A stretch of 60,000 bases of DNA, from assembly GCF_026151205.1 (NCBI RefSeq), contig NC_087075.1, positions 8,547,303-8,607,302 on the forward strand, in the 5' to 3' direction. This document shows, one piece after another, positions 1 through 10,803 of this stretch (positions are counted from its first letter, which is position 1; each line of letters opens with the position of its first letter). This DNA is from Bolinopsis microptera (lineage: Eukaryota; Ctenophora; Tentaculata; Lobata; Bolinopsidae). The translations under genes were made by a program, and so were the position numbers. The notes below the pieces were generated by a model, which made no database searches, was not told where the DNA came from, and saw only the letters and a program-made list of their open reading frames with translations.

Positions 1-1998
1 AAAAAATTGCATTTAATTTGCACTTAACGTTGCGATCCAACTGTTCGTGCATTACTCTTACAGCTTGCCGGATGTTTTATTATAATACACGTACAGATTA
101 TACATCTACAGGGTGAGTTGAAAATAGTGTTTTTCAACTCACCCTGTATATAATATGTAGTAACAAGATAAGCAGTCGACTCTTATCTGACTATCGGAAC
201 ATCTGACGTTTAAGATACGAGCTGTTTACTTCGCTTCAAAGTCAAAATACTAAAATAAACGTGACAGTTCCTTGACAGTTCCTTGACTATTCACTAATGA
301 GATGTTACCCAGCGCCCAGATGTGCCTACGCAGATGTTACGGATTCATTCTATACAAATAATGACAAATGCCTCGCGGTTCAATGTCACGCGTTTAAACA
401 CCACTCCAATGTCACTTTAGTAATGTCACTTACGTATTAAATGACCAATAATTCACATACACAAAGTGCCACACCTAAATCCTTTACTTTTACGGTCAAT
501 AATTAGTTGTTATTAAGCTGCTAGGGAAACGTCGCAATACAGCGCTTTTACTGAAAAGAATGTCAACTTCTAGTTGATGTTTCGGGCTGCTGAGAAGTAA
601 CACTGTTTAAATTTACTCACCGCTTATTGGATCATTTTAAAATTTAAGGGGTCGTTTTACGTATTGATTACACGTTCGTCGTGGCGTATAACTGCAATCT
701 GCATTCTGCATCTACCAGTTTTTTACATAAGGTGCATTTTTTGTGGCTTAGCAATCAACTCACCAAATAACTCTGGCAAACTGCAGTCAATGTAACACTG
801 TAGTTAGACACATTTTCCCCCTATATTTTCAGCTTCTGATTCAACGGCTCACATTATCAGATGAAGAAGTACTGATTGCCTTGTTCTATCGTGATCCCAT
901 TGCACATCATAAATGTTGCTGCACACTACCCGCTCACATAAGCCTTTAATTGGGATAACTGGAGTCCTACCGGAAATGCATCACCAAGACAACACCATTT
1001 TCTAACCGTATATCTACCGTGCATCACTATTAATTGTATTTATAATCTCCGGGCTCTCGGTCTTATCTTGAATCCAGTAATTTCAACTTTAAGTCATGAT
1101 TTGTGTTCATTTGCAGTTTTTTGACATGGTCCAATTCCATACTATTTACTAAACAAATTCAATTATTGGCTCGAGTATTGGACAACCCAGTTAACATGGT
1201 TGTTAAAAAATGTTACTGTGGGCTATGTAGTATATAATAGCTGATAAAAGAAACACCCCCGTCCCCCACTCTTAGACTCGAAGAGTCGAAGAGGAACAGG
1301 GCTCTTTGGCCAACATAAAGTATACTTCTTCTGTAACACCCCCAAGGAATATAATCGGTATATACTTTTATAATATGATGCTAATATTGCCAACTTGTCA
1401 TATTTCCTGCTGAGATCCTTCGGTAGCCTATTGTTCCTTAGCCCTGGCGCTGTCTTTGGCAATGATAAGTTAGCTTCTGAGTTTACTTCGATGATGGTCG
1501 AATGATCCCCCGACCGGAAAATAGAGCCAGTTCATTTTCCATGGCCACCTTCAATCGAGAAAGGACTAACGGCATGGAATAAGATAGAGAGCTAATGAGC
1601 TGATGAGTGATGAGCAGTTTAGTTATTTGACCAGACGTGAAGTTTCTCGAATGTTCGGTACTTAGCTCACTTACTTCGACGAACAGATCATATGTGGTAC
1701 CTTCTATTGTGTCTTCACTAGCTGTCTAGTACAGTTCCTTGTTTACCAGTTGAAGAAATAGTTTTAGGGTTTGTAGGGAGTTGAAGAACTCTGTTGATTC
1801 GTATTTAATTCGGAATCTGGCTTATTACTGTCGAGATAAAATTTGCGCCTGAATATTTAAAATTTAAAAAATCGTTTACATTTTTGATGAGTAAAAATCG
1901 GTTTTACAAACATTAATATTTACAAATGCCATTCATATGTCAAATTTCTAGTGGAGTGAAAAAGTTGTAACAATTCTTATTTGTTAGTTCAGTAGAAC
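1..1998. other. 5' flank without a recognised gene
   Basis: No convincing coding exon was found in this stretch. It holds a short perfect hairpin at 111-147 (arms AGGGTGAGTTGAAAA and its complement). The ORF on the minus strand at 1223-1462 has no recognisable domain, no Cys or repeat pattern and no supporting splice sites. The promoter of the lectin gene that starts at 1999 should lie at the right end, but no clear TATA box stands out. Confidence 0.5.
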
Positions 1999-3934
1999 AT
2001 GGTAACAGTAGATCTCATGTTCTGGTTGGTTCTTTTCGGTTTCTTTACACCTTCTCATAGCCTGTGTAAGTACAGAAGTGTGCGATTTCATTTAAGTCTT
2101 TAGCATTATTACAGAATTAAGCATCAACAAATTTTCTCCTCAAAACTTACAGTTACAGATCACAGATTGATTGCATCTTTACTTTGCTGATGCTTGAGTT
2201 TTTTCCAGAGCTTTTTCAACCAAGAAACTCTCAATTCAACAACTTCACATCTTACAAATCCTTTCAGACTTCGAAGCTGACGAGAACCATATTGTAACGC
2301 TCCACTGCAGTTACACTAACTATCTTATCATCACCGCGGCTAAATACTACGCTCCATACAACGGTTTATGTACAGTCCAGGCAAACGCTCCATCTGCCAC
2401 CTCCAACCATTGCAACAATAGAGTCAGCTGTACGATCAACACAACACCCGGTTCATTCTACGGTGACCCCTGCTGGGGTTTCTTCAAAAAGTTAGAGGTA
2501 AGCACCTTTTTAACGCTGTGTGGAATTCTACAGTAAGATAGTTTAAGCCCTCGGAAAATTCAAGACTATACTGCGGAGTAAGTGGTAGTTTTGGAATAAC
2601 CGAGCACCAAATGACACGTGACAACCCAACAGATACACTATGAATGTCACGTCTGTGCAGGAGGCCAGTTCTTAGCTGTTGGGTCAGGGTGTGGGTGGTG
2701 TGGAGACAGTAGCTACAGTCCTGGGGGAGTACAAACTGGCTGCACAAACTGCCCTGCTGGCAAAACTGTTCCAGCTGGTCAGGGATCCTCCTTGAGTGAT
2801 TGCGAATGGAGTGAGTACTGTCAGCTGTTTAGGACATTTTGCTGTTGAAGGGACTCATGTTCATGTCTGACTATTCGAGACTTCTCTAGAATGTTTGCAC
2901 TTCACAGGTTTCATGAGGATATAACTTTATTCGAAATTAACTTATTTACACATGACTATTCCCATTTCTCCCTATTTCACAGATCCCTGCAGTGGTGGCC
3001 AATATCTGGACCAATCTACAGGCTGTGAGAGTTGTGAAGTTGGGACATACAGTCCTGGAGGAACAGTTTCCTCCTGTGTTAGCTGTCCTGATGGTAAATC
3101 TGTTGCAGCAGGACAAGGGAGCTCGGAGACTGACTGTATCTGGAGTAAGTGTAAAAAATCATAGATCAATTCGGACTTCGGAGATGGATGTTTTCACTTT
3201 TGCTAAAAATCAAGGAATACTACGAGTATGATCAGTGTGGATGATTTACAAGGTTTATGATAAAGTGGCTTCTAAATTACCAGTATATATTATATACAGT
3301 TGATCGTGCTGTTTTATAGTAAAAGAGAAGGCTCCTCTATTATGGAAGCATATTATGGAAGCATAACTTTCCCTCCTCAGTTCCCTGTGAAGGTGGCAAG
3401 TACCTTGACCAAGTGAATGGATGTTTACCATGCGGAGAAGGAGCATACAGCCCTGGAGGAACTGTTCTATTGTGTTCTAATTGTCCTTCTAAAAAAACAG
3501 TGCCACTTGGTGATGGCAGTTCAGAAAGTGATTGCACTTGGAGTAAGTCAGCATATTTAAGCATATTTCACCTTTCTAGTCTATACAAAAATTTAAAATA
3601 CAAAAAAGTAAACACATTTCTATTTATAAACCATTTTAACTTTAACCATTTCAGTTCCCTGTGATGGAGGACACTACCTGAACCAGGAAACAGGATGTCA
3701 GGAATGTTCTGAGAACCATTACTCACCCGGAGGAAAGGCTACATCCTGCAGTGCTTGTCCAGAGGGACGCGGGGCGGTCAAAGGGACTGCAGCTAGCGCG
3801 GAGGAGTGTGATAAACCACTGTTAGGTAAGTATAGACACGGTGCAATGGTCACCATCACATTCCTCCTTGGCATGCCCTCCCTCCCCTCCTCCTCTTAGC
3901 ATTCATTAGATTAAGATGGAGAGAGGGGATATAA
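1999..3934 (+). CDS. Secreted SUEL-type lectin with four ephrin-receptor-like Cys repeats
   Basis: Proposed exons are 1999-2065, 2268-2497, 2633-2810, 2983-3144, 3381-3542, 3655-3825 and, less surely, 3900-3934. All have GT-AG borders and phases that agree. Exon 1 encodes a signal peptide (MVTVDLMFWLVLFGFF). Exon 2 plus the start of exon 3 match a galactose/rhamnose-binding SUEL lectin domain: an early LHCSYTNYLIIT stretch, a C-x-V-SC pair, and the hallmark DPCWGFFKKLE followed by a Y-x-C. Exons 3-6 each encode one GCC2/GCC3 (ephrin-receptor-like) repeat of about 55 residues with the pattern C-GG-Y-L-GC-C--G-YSPGG---C--CP-GK-V--G-GSS--DC. Exons 4-6 are flanked by phase-1 introns, so they are symmetric modules that can be duplicated. 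The last small exon follows a very pyrimidine-rich acceptor and ends in TAA. If it is wrong, the gene continues beyond what I can trace. The likely role is a secreted or surface carbohydrate-binding protein. The ligand is unknown. Confidence 0.85.
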
Positions 3935-4184
3935 GGAAAGTTTTGCGATCCCACTACATTCCACCACAATTCAGGGAGCATGAAGGATTGTCCGAATAAG
4001 GTGTAATGATATGATTTATCCTTACCAAAGATATCAACTTTATACAGATTATACAGATATCTCAGAAAGTATCAGACCAGCTCATTATCTCTAAAACGAC
4101 CCTTCTTTTTAAACATTTTACGACCCTAAACTTATGCCCTTCAATTTTGTAACGTAATCGTTTTGTTTATAAATCTCAAGAATC

Positions 4185-5419
4185 TTACCCTGATTTCTCG
4201 TCTTTGAGTTTCTTGTATCGTTTGCCAGCAAGATGCCTCATCTTCATGTACTCATCTTGTCCTAACGCTTTGCAGGATGGTTTTGGCTGGATTGATTTCT
4301 TGTCTAGGGTTGAGGTAATTTGTTTCCTGAACAACAAGACCTTTGTTATCATTTATCAGTATAATAGTATCTTAATTTAAGATCTAGGTTGTAAACAATA
4401 TCCTAAATCATGTTGATGCATCAGTGATAATCACAGCTATAAAACGGTTATAATGGGAACATTTTTGCTTCATACTATTATACACTGTATATACACTGTA
4501 TATCTACTGTATATAAACACTATATATACACTGTATATATAATACTATTATACCTAACACTACCGACTAGATGTTATCCTATTTAAGTATTTATCTACAT
4601 TACATATTGCTTAGTTTTATAAAGTTTTCACCTGTTTCCTGAAGCTGAGGCTGATCTAGGTCGTAATTTTCCTTTAGTCCTTTGACTACTTGGTGGATGA
4701 GGTGTTTCAAGAGATCGTACCTGAACATCAAATGTTTAAATCGTTTAAAAATATAAAAAAACACTTTAAAAATGTGAAGTCACTGAATCTGACAAGAGAG
4801 CTGGATCTAAGATGAATTTTATGTTATTCATGTTAATTAAAAGTGAAATAAAAGGAACGGACGCCTTACCCTAGCAGTTTTAGGACGTTTCGAATCTCCC
4901 ACCGAGACAAGATTGGCATTTGAAGGTGTAGTCTCCGGACGATGTGGACCTCTCAGCAACATGACCGGCGACTGATTTGCGAATCCTTTATTCTTTAGCC
5001 AAACCTTAAATTTCTGATCTGCCGCTTTTTGTTTTACCTCCATTTGTTTATCATATTCAACTTGCAATTTTCTTTCAGCTCGCTGTACCGCTCTTTCTAC
5101 AGAGATTGTTAAACAATATCACGTTAAATCACGCTAAATCACGTTAAATCACGTTAAATTTTACAATGGATAGATGACTTCAATACAATCTCATCATTGA
5201 TGGCTTGTCAAAATTTGAATTCCGATCAAATTTCTACAGACCAATGGAGCAAATGAACATTGAAAATTTACCTAATTTAACTTTTTGCCGCTGTGTCTTC
5301 ATCTTATGAGCAAGCCAACTCTGGATATTGTAAGTTGAGTCCTCCCGATAGGGTGATGCAGCCCAGTATGATGCATATGGTGGATAATTGGGATTTTCTG
5401 CATTTTTCAGGCATTTTTC
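4185..5419 (-). CDS. Unrecognised coiled-coil protein, 3' exons
   Basis: Four exons with consistent phases read on the minus strand: 5272-5419, 4870-5096, 4632-4720 and 4185-4326, ending in TAA. Together they give about 202 residues. The first holds an aromatic/proline stretch (NPNYPPYASYWAASPY) followed by a WLAHKM segment. The second is a highly charged helix (ERAVQRAERKLQ onward) ending in a second W-L--K segment (KVWLKNKG). The last two are basic and rich in Ser/Pro/Lys. The paired W-L-x-x-K pattern in a charged helix is seen in several ciliary or microtubule-associated CCDC proteins, but I do not recognise a specific family. The 5' end must lie to the right of 5420 and was not found. It converges tail to tail with the lectin gene. 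Confidence 0.6.
5120..5160 (+). repeat. Short tandem repeat, ~11-bp unit
   Basis: Four near-identical copies of an 11-bp unit resembling ATCACGTTAAA lie in an intron of the minus-strand coiled-coil gene. Confidence 0.8.
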
Positions 5420-5963
5420 CTGCAAATGAAATATTTTTCAACAGAATTGAATTCATATTCTTGTGTGTAAATTATTTTTAATTAAAAATTTGTAAATAAA
5501 ATTATTTTTTATTTGATTACTCAAATATTGATACCTGCATCAATAAGCTGATAAAATTGATTATCGGTTTTTGATTGAAACTTTAAGCAATAAATCTAAT
5601 TGAAAGACTAATTAACAAACCGAGAAGGTGAAGGTAACTTTAGTTGGATGCCCAAAACAGTTAGGATCCCCGGACAACATCACTCATTCATCCAGCATGT
5701 GGTGCCGCAAGTCTTACATAGTGTGTTGCAATTCACTATAGTGTTCGGGAAATTTAAACACATTTTTCAAATGACGATGATGATGAAATCTTAAAATAAC
5801 TGGCTTCAATGAGCTTTAAAAATGAGTTTTAAAAATGAGTGGATGACATTGGAAACAATCAAGAGTTTGTTTCTGCAGATGAGCAGAAAGGTTTTTGGAT
5901 AATCTAAAATTGGTAAAGTCTGACTAATTTAGAGCAAGCGAAGCAATGCTAAGTTACCATTCT

Positions 5964-6314
5964 CAGTGGTGTAACTTAGGGCCCCGCAGACCCCGCTGTG
6001 CAGGGGGCGCCGTATAAGGGGGGGGGGGCGCAATTTTCCTGAATTTTAGGCCCTTTCACTGACAAAACGCCTTATTTGTGTATTTTCCTGTCCAATTTAG
6101 CGTTCGGTGGACGCGAAAAAATATTTGGGGTACCTTTTTTGCTTCAGGGGGGGCGCAAAAAGCTGTAGTGGGGGCAAGAAAAAAAGTACCCGACCTTTTT
6201 TTTTAATTTTTATGGACACAAAACATTTTAGGGGGGGGGGGGGGGGGGCACTTTTCCTCACTGAGCGGGGGGGGGGGGGGGGGGGGGGCGCCAACAGGCA
6301 AAGTTACGCCACTG
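5964..6314. mobile_element. hAT-type MITE with long G runs
   Basis: The ends are inverted repeats: CAGTGGTGTAACTT on the left and AAGTTACGCCACTG on the right. The element is flanked by a perfect 8-bp duplication, ACCATTCT, at 5956-5963 and 6315-6322. An 8-bp duplication with CAGTGG-type ends fits the hAT superfamily. The interior (351 bp in all) has no coding capacity and is dominated by G homopolymers at about 6019-6028, 6231-6248 and 6268-6288. The G/C-rich ORFs that run through it on both strands are artefacts. Confidence 0.85.
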
Positions 6315-6322
6315 ACCATTCT

Positions 6323-6850
6323 TATGACGAAAGACTCAGAGAAGTACCTACTTTCAGTAAATCAAGTTTGGCACCTTATCAGCTATTATACACTTACCTT
6401 GGGGCTTGTCAACAAGTGTGAGACAGTCGGACGCACCCCAACGCCTACATTGTTTGTGTTCCTAATCAAAGCACCATTCTTCACCCAAAAGACTTCTCCA
6501 CTCTGCATTCTTACAATAGATTTAAATTTTGCTGTTAGAACCCTCTAAAATTGTCTACTAGGAATGCACACATTAGCAATTCGATGTGATTTCATGGATT
6601 CTAATCAAAACCATGATTAATTCAATGAAACAAGAGGGGCACCATCTTAAGGGGGGGGGGGGGGGGCGCCTAATCGTCGTATTAATGTGGGACAATTTTG
6701 AAAAACTTAACTGAGGTACTAGCAAAACTGTGCGTTTTGTTCTAGAAACACACTTTTTTAGAGATTTTACCGGCATATCCTCTAAAATCACCTAATTTGT
6801 TCAATTTTAGGGAGGGGCGCCAAAAGGGGAAGGGGGGGGGGGGGGGGGTT
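6323..6850. repeat. Degenerate G-run repeat fragments
   Basis: No gene was seen. There are two further G homopolymers next to GGCGCC (near 6650-6668 and 6831-6848), resembling parts of the hAT-type MITE to the left, so these are probably truncated relatives. No clean ends or target duplication could be assigned. Confidence 0.5.
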
Positions 6851-7203
6851 GTCTGAGCGTTGATACCATCGAAGACGAGTCACATGTTCTTTACGTATGT
6901 GACTTGTACTCAAAACAGAGGTCGAAATTAGTAAAAAATCTTTCTCAAATGCCACTTATTGAAATGAGCACTGAAATCACCAACTCCAGCAATATCAATG
7001 ATCTTAAAGACCATCTTATGGAAATTTTGTCTCCTTCCTCAACTGTTATTCCTCGAAATCACCAGAGCCTCCATATTCACTGCCACCGCTCACTCAATAT
7101 TCAACCAAACACCCCACAGTATATTCAATTTCAAGAAAGGCGTTCCTATGCTGTCAATTGTGTGTGCACTTATTTCTTTCGCTGCCCCCGAAGTGCGATA
7201 TAG
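6851..7203 (+). pseudogene. LINE reverse transcriptase C-terminal relic
   Basis: The frame reads IEDESHVLYVCDLYSKQR then a charged tail. The pattern E-x-E-x-H-hydrophobic-C-x-x-Y-x-x-x-R is the usual C-terminal zinc-knuckle-like segment of non-LTR retrotransposon ORF2 proteins. No upstream reverse transcriptase core is present next to it, so this is a 5'-truncated relic. It is a different sequence from the LINE at 32.7-35.9 kb. Confidence 0.55.
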
Positions 7204-7325
7204 TTTCACCGATGATATACGTCAACGTCATTCAAATACACGAAACTTAAACAATTTTACTATCAATTTGGTGAGAACCTTGCGAAATTATTCATAATTA
7301 AGGTTTAAGGCTAACCCTGGCCCTG

Positions 7326-7463
7326 ATTTCAAACAAAGCTGAGAATGTTTTTAATAATTTATTTTACATATCCAATTCCGTGAACAATTATGACGGTTTC
7401 AAACAAAGCTGAGAATGTTTTTAATAATTTATTTACCTACCCAATTCTGTAAACAATTAGGAC
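7326..7463 (+). repeat. Two-copy tandem duplication, ~70 bp
   Basis: Two adjacent copies begin with TTTCAAACAAAGCTGAGAAT and differ at a few positions and by a small indel. They lie downstream of the LINE relic and could be part of its 3' region. A short run of ATCCTGTGT-like units follows near 7498-7535. Confidence 0.75.
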
Positions 7464-8447
7464 GATTCATGATGGTGGACCTATAATTTAATTTTAATCC
7501 CGTGTAATCCTGTGTTATCCTGTGTAATCCTGAGAAATACTATTTTGAATATTGTTTATCGTAGGGATCTTCCTCAGCACATGTGATATGTATTTAAATT
7601 TAATAAGTAGTTTTATGATTTTTGTGAAAATCAATATTGGTACCATACCGCTATTTCTGTAAATGCCATGATATCAACATCACAAAATCTAATCATGCTA
7701 CACAGATTATTTTCAAAATTTAATTAATCATTATATACAAAGCTTTATTATGTATAACTTTATTTGAAAAAATTGGTATCAATAATTTAACTTCCTGATC
7801 TTCCATGCATTTAAACATTGACCGGAGCCAAAGTGCTGTGAAGTAATGGGGCGCTGGGTAAGTCCATACCTAAGTTATATTGTAGTATAATTCAGTTTAC
7901 TGGTTCATGACTATAATTTCACAATTGTGATGCAATTTAAAAAAATGGGGAACCCCAAACCCATGTAGCTGAGACACCTCACAGCAAGTAGACCAAAGTG
8001 GTTCTTGCTTGTGAAAGGTGTATCAACTACCAATGAAACAAGAAATTCAATGAAACAAGGAATGCGTGTGACTGAAAGCTTTTGCACACACCGAAACGCT
8101 AGTTCAGTTAGGTTTTTAGAGACAAGGCTCATATTAGAAACTAGAAAAAATTTATTAGAAGACATTAGGGGTTCTGTTTATAGTTGTTACTATAGGTTGC
8201 CATGCAGTCTTGTTGTGACAAAAAGTCTACACTAAAACATACTTTAGTTTATATTGTGTAGTTCAAGGATATAAAATGCAGCTTCAAGGTGGATATTAGA
8301 GAGCTGGCGAAAGATTATGGCCTTTTTATCAATGGTTATAATAACCGCCGAAGCGGTGGGTTGGGAGTCCCCCATGGGTTGATATCGTACGTAAAATGTT
8401 ACACAATATGAGAGAAAAGACAATTTTTTTGAGAAAAGACAATATAA

Positions 8448-8770
8448 AAGCTACAATAAATTATCTATAAAATTAACATAAACAAACTTAAGAGACCTCA
8501 TAGCTCGTCTTCTGAGGTATATGATTAAAGGATACTTCATCCAGTCCAAGGTGCTGGGCTTTTTGTCTGGGCTTTGTAGCAGATCAAACCTGAATCGTGT
8601 TCTGATGTGATTTTTGACCTGGCTCTTAGCTTCTTTATTGTGGTCAGCTATTATCTCAGAAATAGATCTACGAACACAGTGCAGAGTGGTCCCATACGTT
8701 ACCTCCAGATGTTGTAAAGACTAGTGGGACAAAGGACCCTTTCTCTGACTGACAACTGAAGTACTCTCTC
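8448..8770 (-). pseudogene. Unrecognised open stretch, probable repeat-derived relic
   Basis: On the minus strand a frame of about 80 codons runs from about 8699 to 8448 (it contains ISEIIADHNKEAKSQVKNH). An adjacent segment in another frame lies just upstream (VLQLSVRERVLCPTSLYN, ~8770-8703). The composition looks protein-like, but I do not recognise the family. The change of frame suggests a decayed ORF. The rest of 7464-9300 shows nothing I can name. Confidence 0.3.
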
Positions 8771-8985
8771 TTCATATAGATCGTTTTTCTCTTTGCGCAC
8801 GTTTTTCTCATGCGCACTGAAAATTTTATTTAGTGGCTTAAACGTATTTGAGTCGCAATTAGGATGAGTGACCATACCCTGATGTCAAAGAATGTTCTTT
8901 CGAATGGTGCATACAGTTGTTGTTTCACTAACATGCAGTTTCACTAACATGCAGTTGTTGTTTCACTAACATGCAGCTGCTACAT

Positions 8986-9075
8986 TTAACGGGTGATACT
9001 CGTAAAACATATGTTCCATATATTGGACCGTCGACGAGTCCAACTCGGCGTGCGTCCTGGTAGGTTGTAAACCTA
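8986..9075 (+). repeat. Solo end of a TTAA-targeting element
   Basis: TTAA followed by CGGGTGATACTCGTAAAA and then a region resembling CCAACTCGGCG-GCGTCCTGG-AGGTT-TAAACCTACAA. The same terminal block bounds the nested elements at 23,124-26,950 and 25,371-26,499, and is seen inverted near 31,425-31,742. No matching inverted end lies near this copy, so it is a solo or truncated end. Confidence 0.6.
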
Positions 9076-9299
9076 CAATCGCAAGCACATAATTAAATTT
9101 GGCGCTCACAGGTCCTCGTGATCATGTGATCGCGCGCAGCATGAGGTTCTGTAAATGCGCAGGGCACCTTCAAGCTTAAATTATTCACCTTACTGAGGCA
9201 GTCAACCAACGCGCGGCTTTATTTTTATGATATGATATGGTTTGGTTGTTATTGATAAATACCAAAATTTAAATTTGTTTTCCTAAAAATTTGTTTTCC

Positions 9300-9905
9300 T
9301 TAGATGTAGGTAGTGCGCCATCGACAGTGAGCCGCGCGTGCCGACTGTAGGATGGTTTTTTAGCGCTAATTTCGGCCAGCACACTTTTCTTCAAACAAAT
9401 AGATATTAAGTATTCTTCCCGACCTCCGATTGCAACAAAAATTGGTAAGCTTACTCATAGACTTACAAGGAAAGTGTCCGAAAAGTTTAAAGCATATCCA
9501 ACCATCAGACATTATGTTACAGCTAAAAGCAGCGTATTTTGCCCCATTTTGATCACTATATCAACTTCGATATCCACCAAATTTGTCGGACAGTTGTGAA
9601 AGCCCTATTGGAAGGTCACCGCCAATTTTCAGAATGATCTCATTCAAGGAACTGAAGATATATCCAAATAATACGACAAAAATCAACGAATTTGGTCAAA
9701 TTTGGTCAAATTACGCGACTTTTACAGCTAATTTTGCTCCAAAAGCCGCGCACCATCAAATATGGCACCTAAGCGAAACTCACTGATCTTTCCAAAAAGG
9801 TATGACAACTTTGGTATTGTGAAAATTCTCACAGTCTCTAGAAAACAGTGGTACAAAAATTTTTAAAATCCGAGCAAGTTTATTTTTATGGTGCACCCCC
9901 TATTA
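9300..9905 (+). repeat. Dispersed ~600-bp repeat, copy 1
   Basis: This segment (starting near GTAGGTAGTGCGCCATCGAC and ending near GGTGCACCCCC) reappears inverted at about 53,308-53,912 with small differences. It has no ORF of note and no clear terminal inverted repeats, so its class is open. The small ORF at 9583-9786 lies inside it and is not supported as a gene. Confidence 0.75.
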
Positions 9906-9914
9906 GATGAAGTC

Positions 9915-10003
9915 CTTACCTGGGGACCTCAGGCTATTATGTTTATAAACATAGAATAGAAATTCGGCGGAATGACAGGCTGATCAGCGCGGCCCAGTAA
10001 ATG
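9915..10003 (+). repeat. Dispersed ~85-bp module (CCTGGGGACC...GCCCAGTAA)
   Basis: The module contains CCTGGGGACCTCAGGCTATT, an internal TATGTTTATAAACATA palindrome, ATTCGGCGGAATGACAGGCT and CCCAGTAA. Diverged copies in either orientation occur near 24,925-25,022, 26,700-26,816, 31,771-31,843, 36,645-36,716, 52,068-52,146 and 59,693-59,780. It looks like a short interspersed element or a conserved end of a larger repeat. Confidence 0.7.
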
Positions 10004-10042
10004 AAGTCCATGTATTGATGGCCCACGTACTGATATTTATAT

Positions 10043-10048
10043 TGTAAC
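10043..10048. repeat. Target site duplication of the Polinton, left
   Basis: TGTAAC sits directly before the left terminal AG of the element. The identical hexamer follows the right end at 31,233-31,238. Confidence 0.93.
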
Positions 10049-10803
10049 AGTAGTGTAAGAGGATTTTTTCGAGCTCCGTTTACCCCTAAAATTGAGGCAC
10101 ATTTAGCTTTAGCACAGTTGACTAATCTGCCACATTTTAGCCAGAGGTTACAAGTTCGAATCCCAGTCGGAGTCGTTCTCCAATGTGATTATATTATTAT
10201 GGTACACATTTTAACCTAGTTTAACCCATATTCAAGCAATCTAACCCTACAAAATACATTCATCACACAGCAGAAGTCGTTAAATGTATAGTGTACACGT
10301 TCACGTACAATTACATCAGTTGTCTATCGACATTATTAACATCTGGTTTGAGGCGACCTCTGTACAATGTACTGATAAAGTGATATAGTGACTTTCACTT
10401 ATGTGAAATTTGTTGTTTTCTTGCTAGCTAGAAGTGTGCAGTTTAGGACAACACCTGGAACGTATCTTACACTACTACTTAGCGTTCAGTTGTGTGTTGC
10501 GTACAATTTTTTCTCTGGTTCACCTAATTATTATTCAATTTAAACTTAAGCTTACTGTTTTTAATTCTTTTGATTGTAGTCGGTCACGTAACACTGACTG
10601 TTTTATATATATTATGAAATCTAGTTTATAAAGAGTACTCTCAGAATGGTTACTCTACAGCCTCAAGAATAATACGTCATTGTATAACCATGAACCTTGT
10701 ACAACACAGTTACAGTAACATCTGTGTAACGTATTTGACAGCAATTTAAACTCTTGACAAGACTGGTCTAGATATTTTCTGCTTTCTTAAATTATATCAG
10801 ATC
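10049..10803 (+). repeat. Left Polinton TIR (~755 bp)
   Basis: It pairs with 30,478-31,232 on the opposite strand with few differences, including the 200-nt stretch that gives the same small ORF in both copies (10434-10631 and 30650-30847). It begins 5'-AG and ends near TCTAGATATTTTCTGCTTTC. It contains tRNA-like promoter boxes at 10,110-10,163. The polymerase stop codon lies about 100 bp inside it. Confidence 0.92.
10110..10163 (+). promoter_or_regulatory. tRNA-like A and B boxes in the left TIR
   Basis: TAGCACAGTTGA at 10,110-10,121 matches the pol III A-box consensus at nearly every position. AGTTCGAATCC at 10,153-10,163 matches the B box. The spacing of about 31 bp is within the range of tRNA genes and SINEs. 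The arms needed for a folded tRNA (a T-stem around TTCGAAT) do not pair, so this is not a functional tRNA. It may be a tRNA-derived remnant or an internal promoter. The mirror copy is at 31,118-31,171. Confidence 0.5.

Noticed and set aside
1223-1462. Small minus-strand ORF
   Set aside because: No domain, signal or splice support. Length is within chance expectation.
6097-6421. Pro/Gly-rich ORFs on both strands
   Set aside because: They come from G homopolymers of the hAT-type MITE.
10110-10163. A true tRNA gene
   Set aside because: A and B boxes are present, but the T-stem does not pair and no acceptor stem or anticodon arm could be folded.
10434-10631. A 65-residue gene (also at 30650-30847)
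   Set aside because: It lies wholly within the TIR and appears twice because the TIR does. There is no domain and nothing else to support coding.
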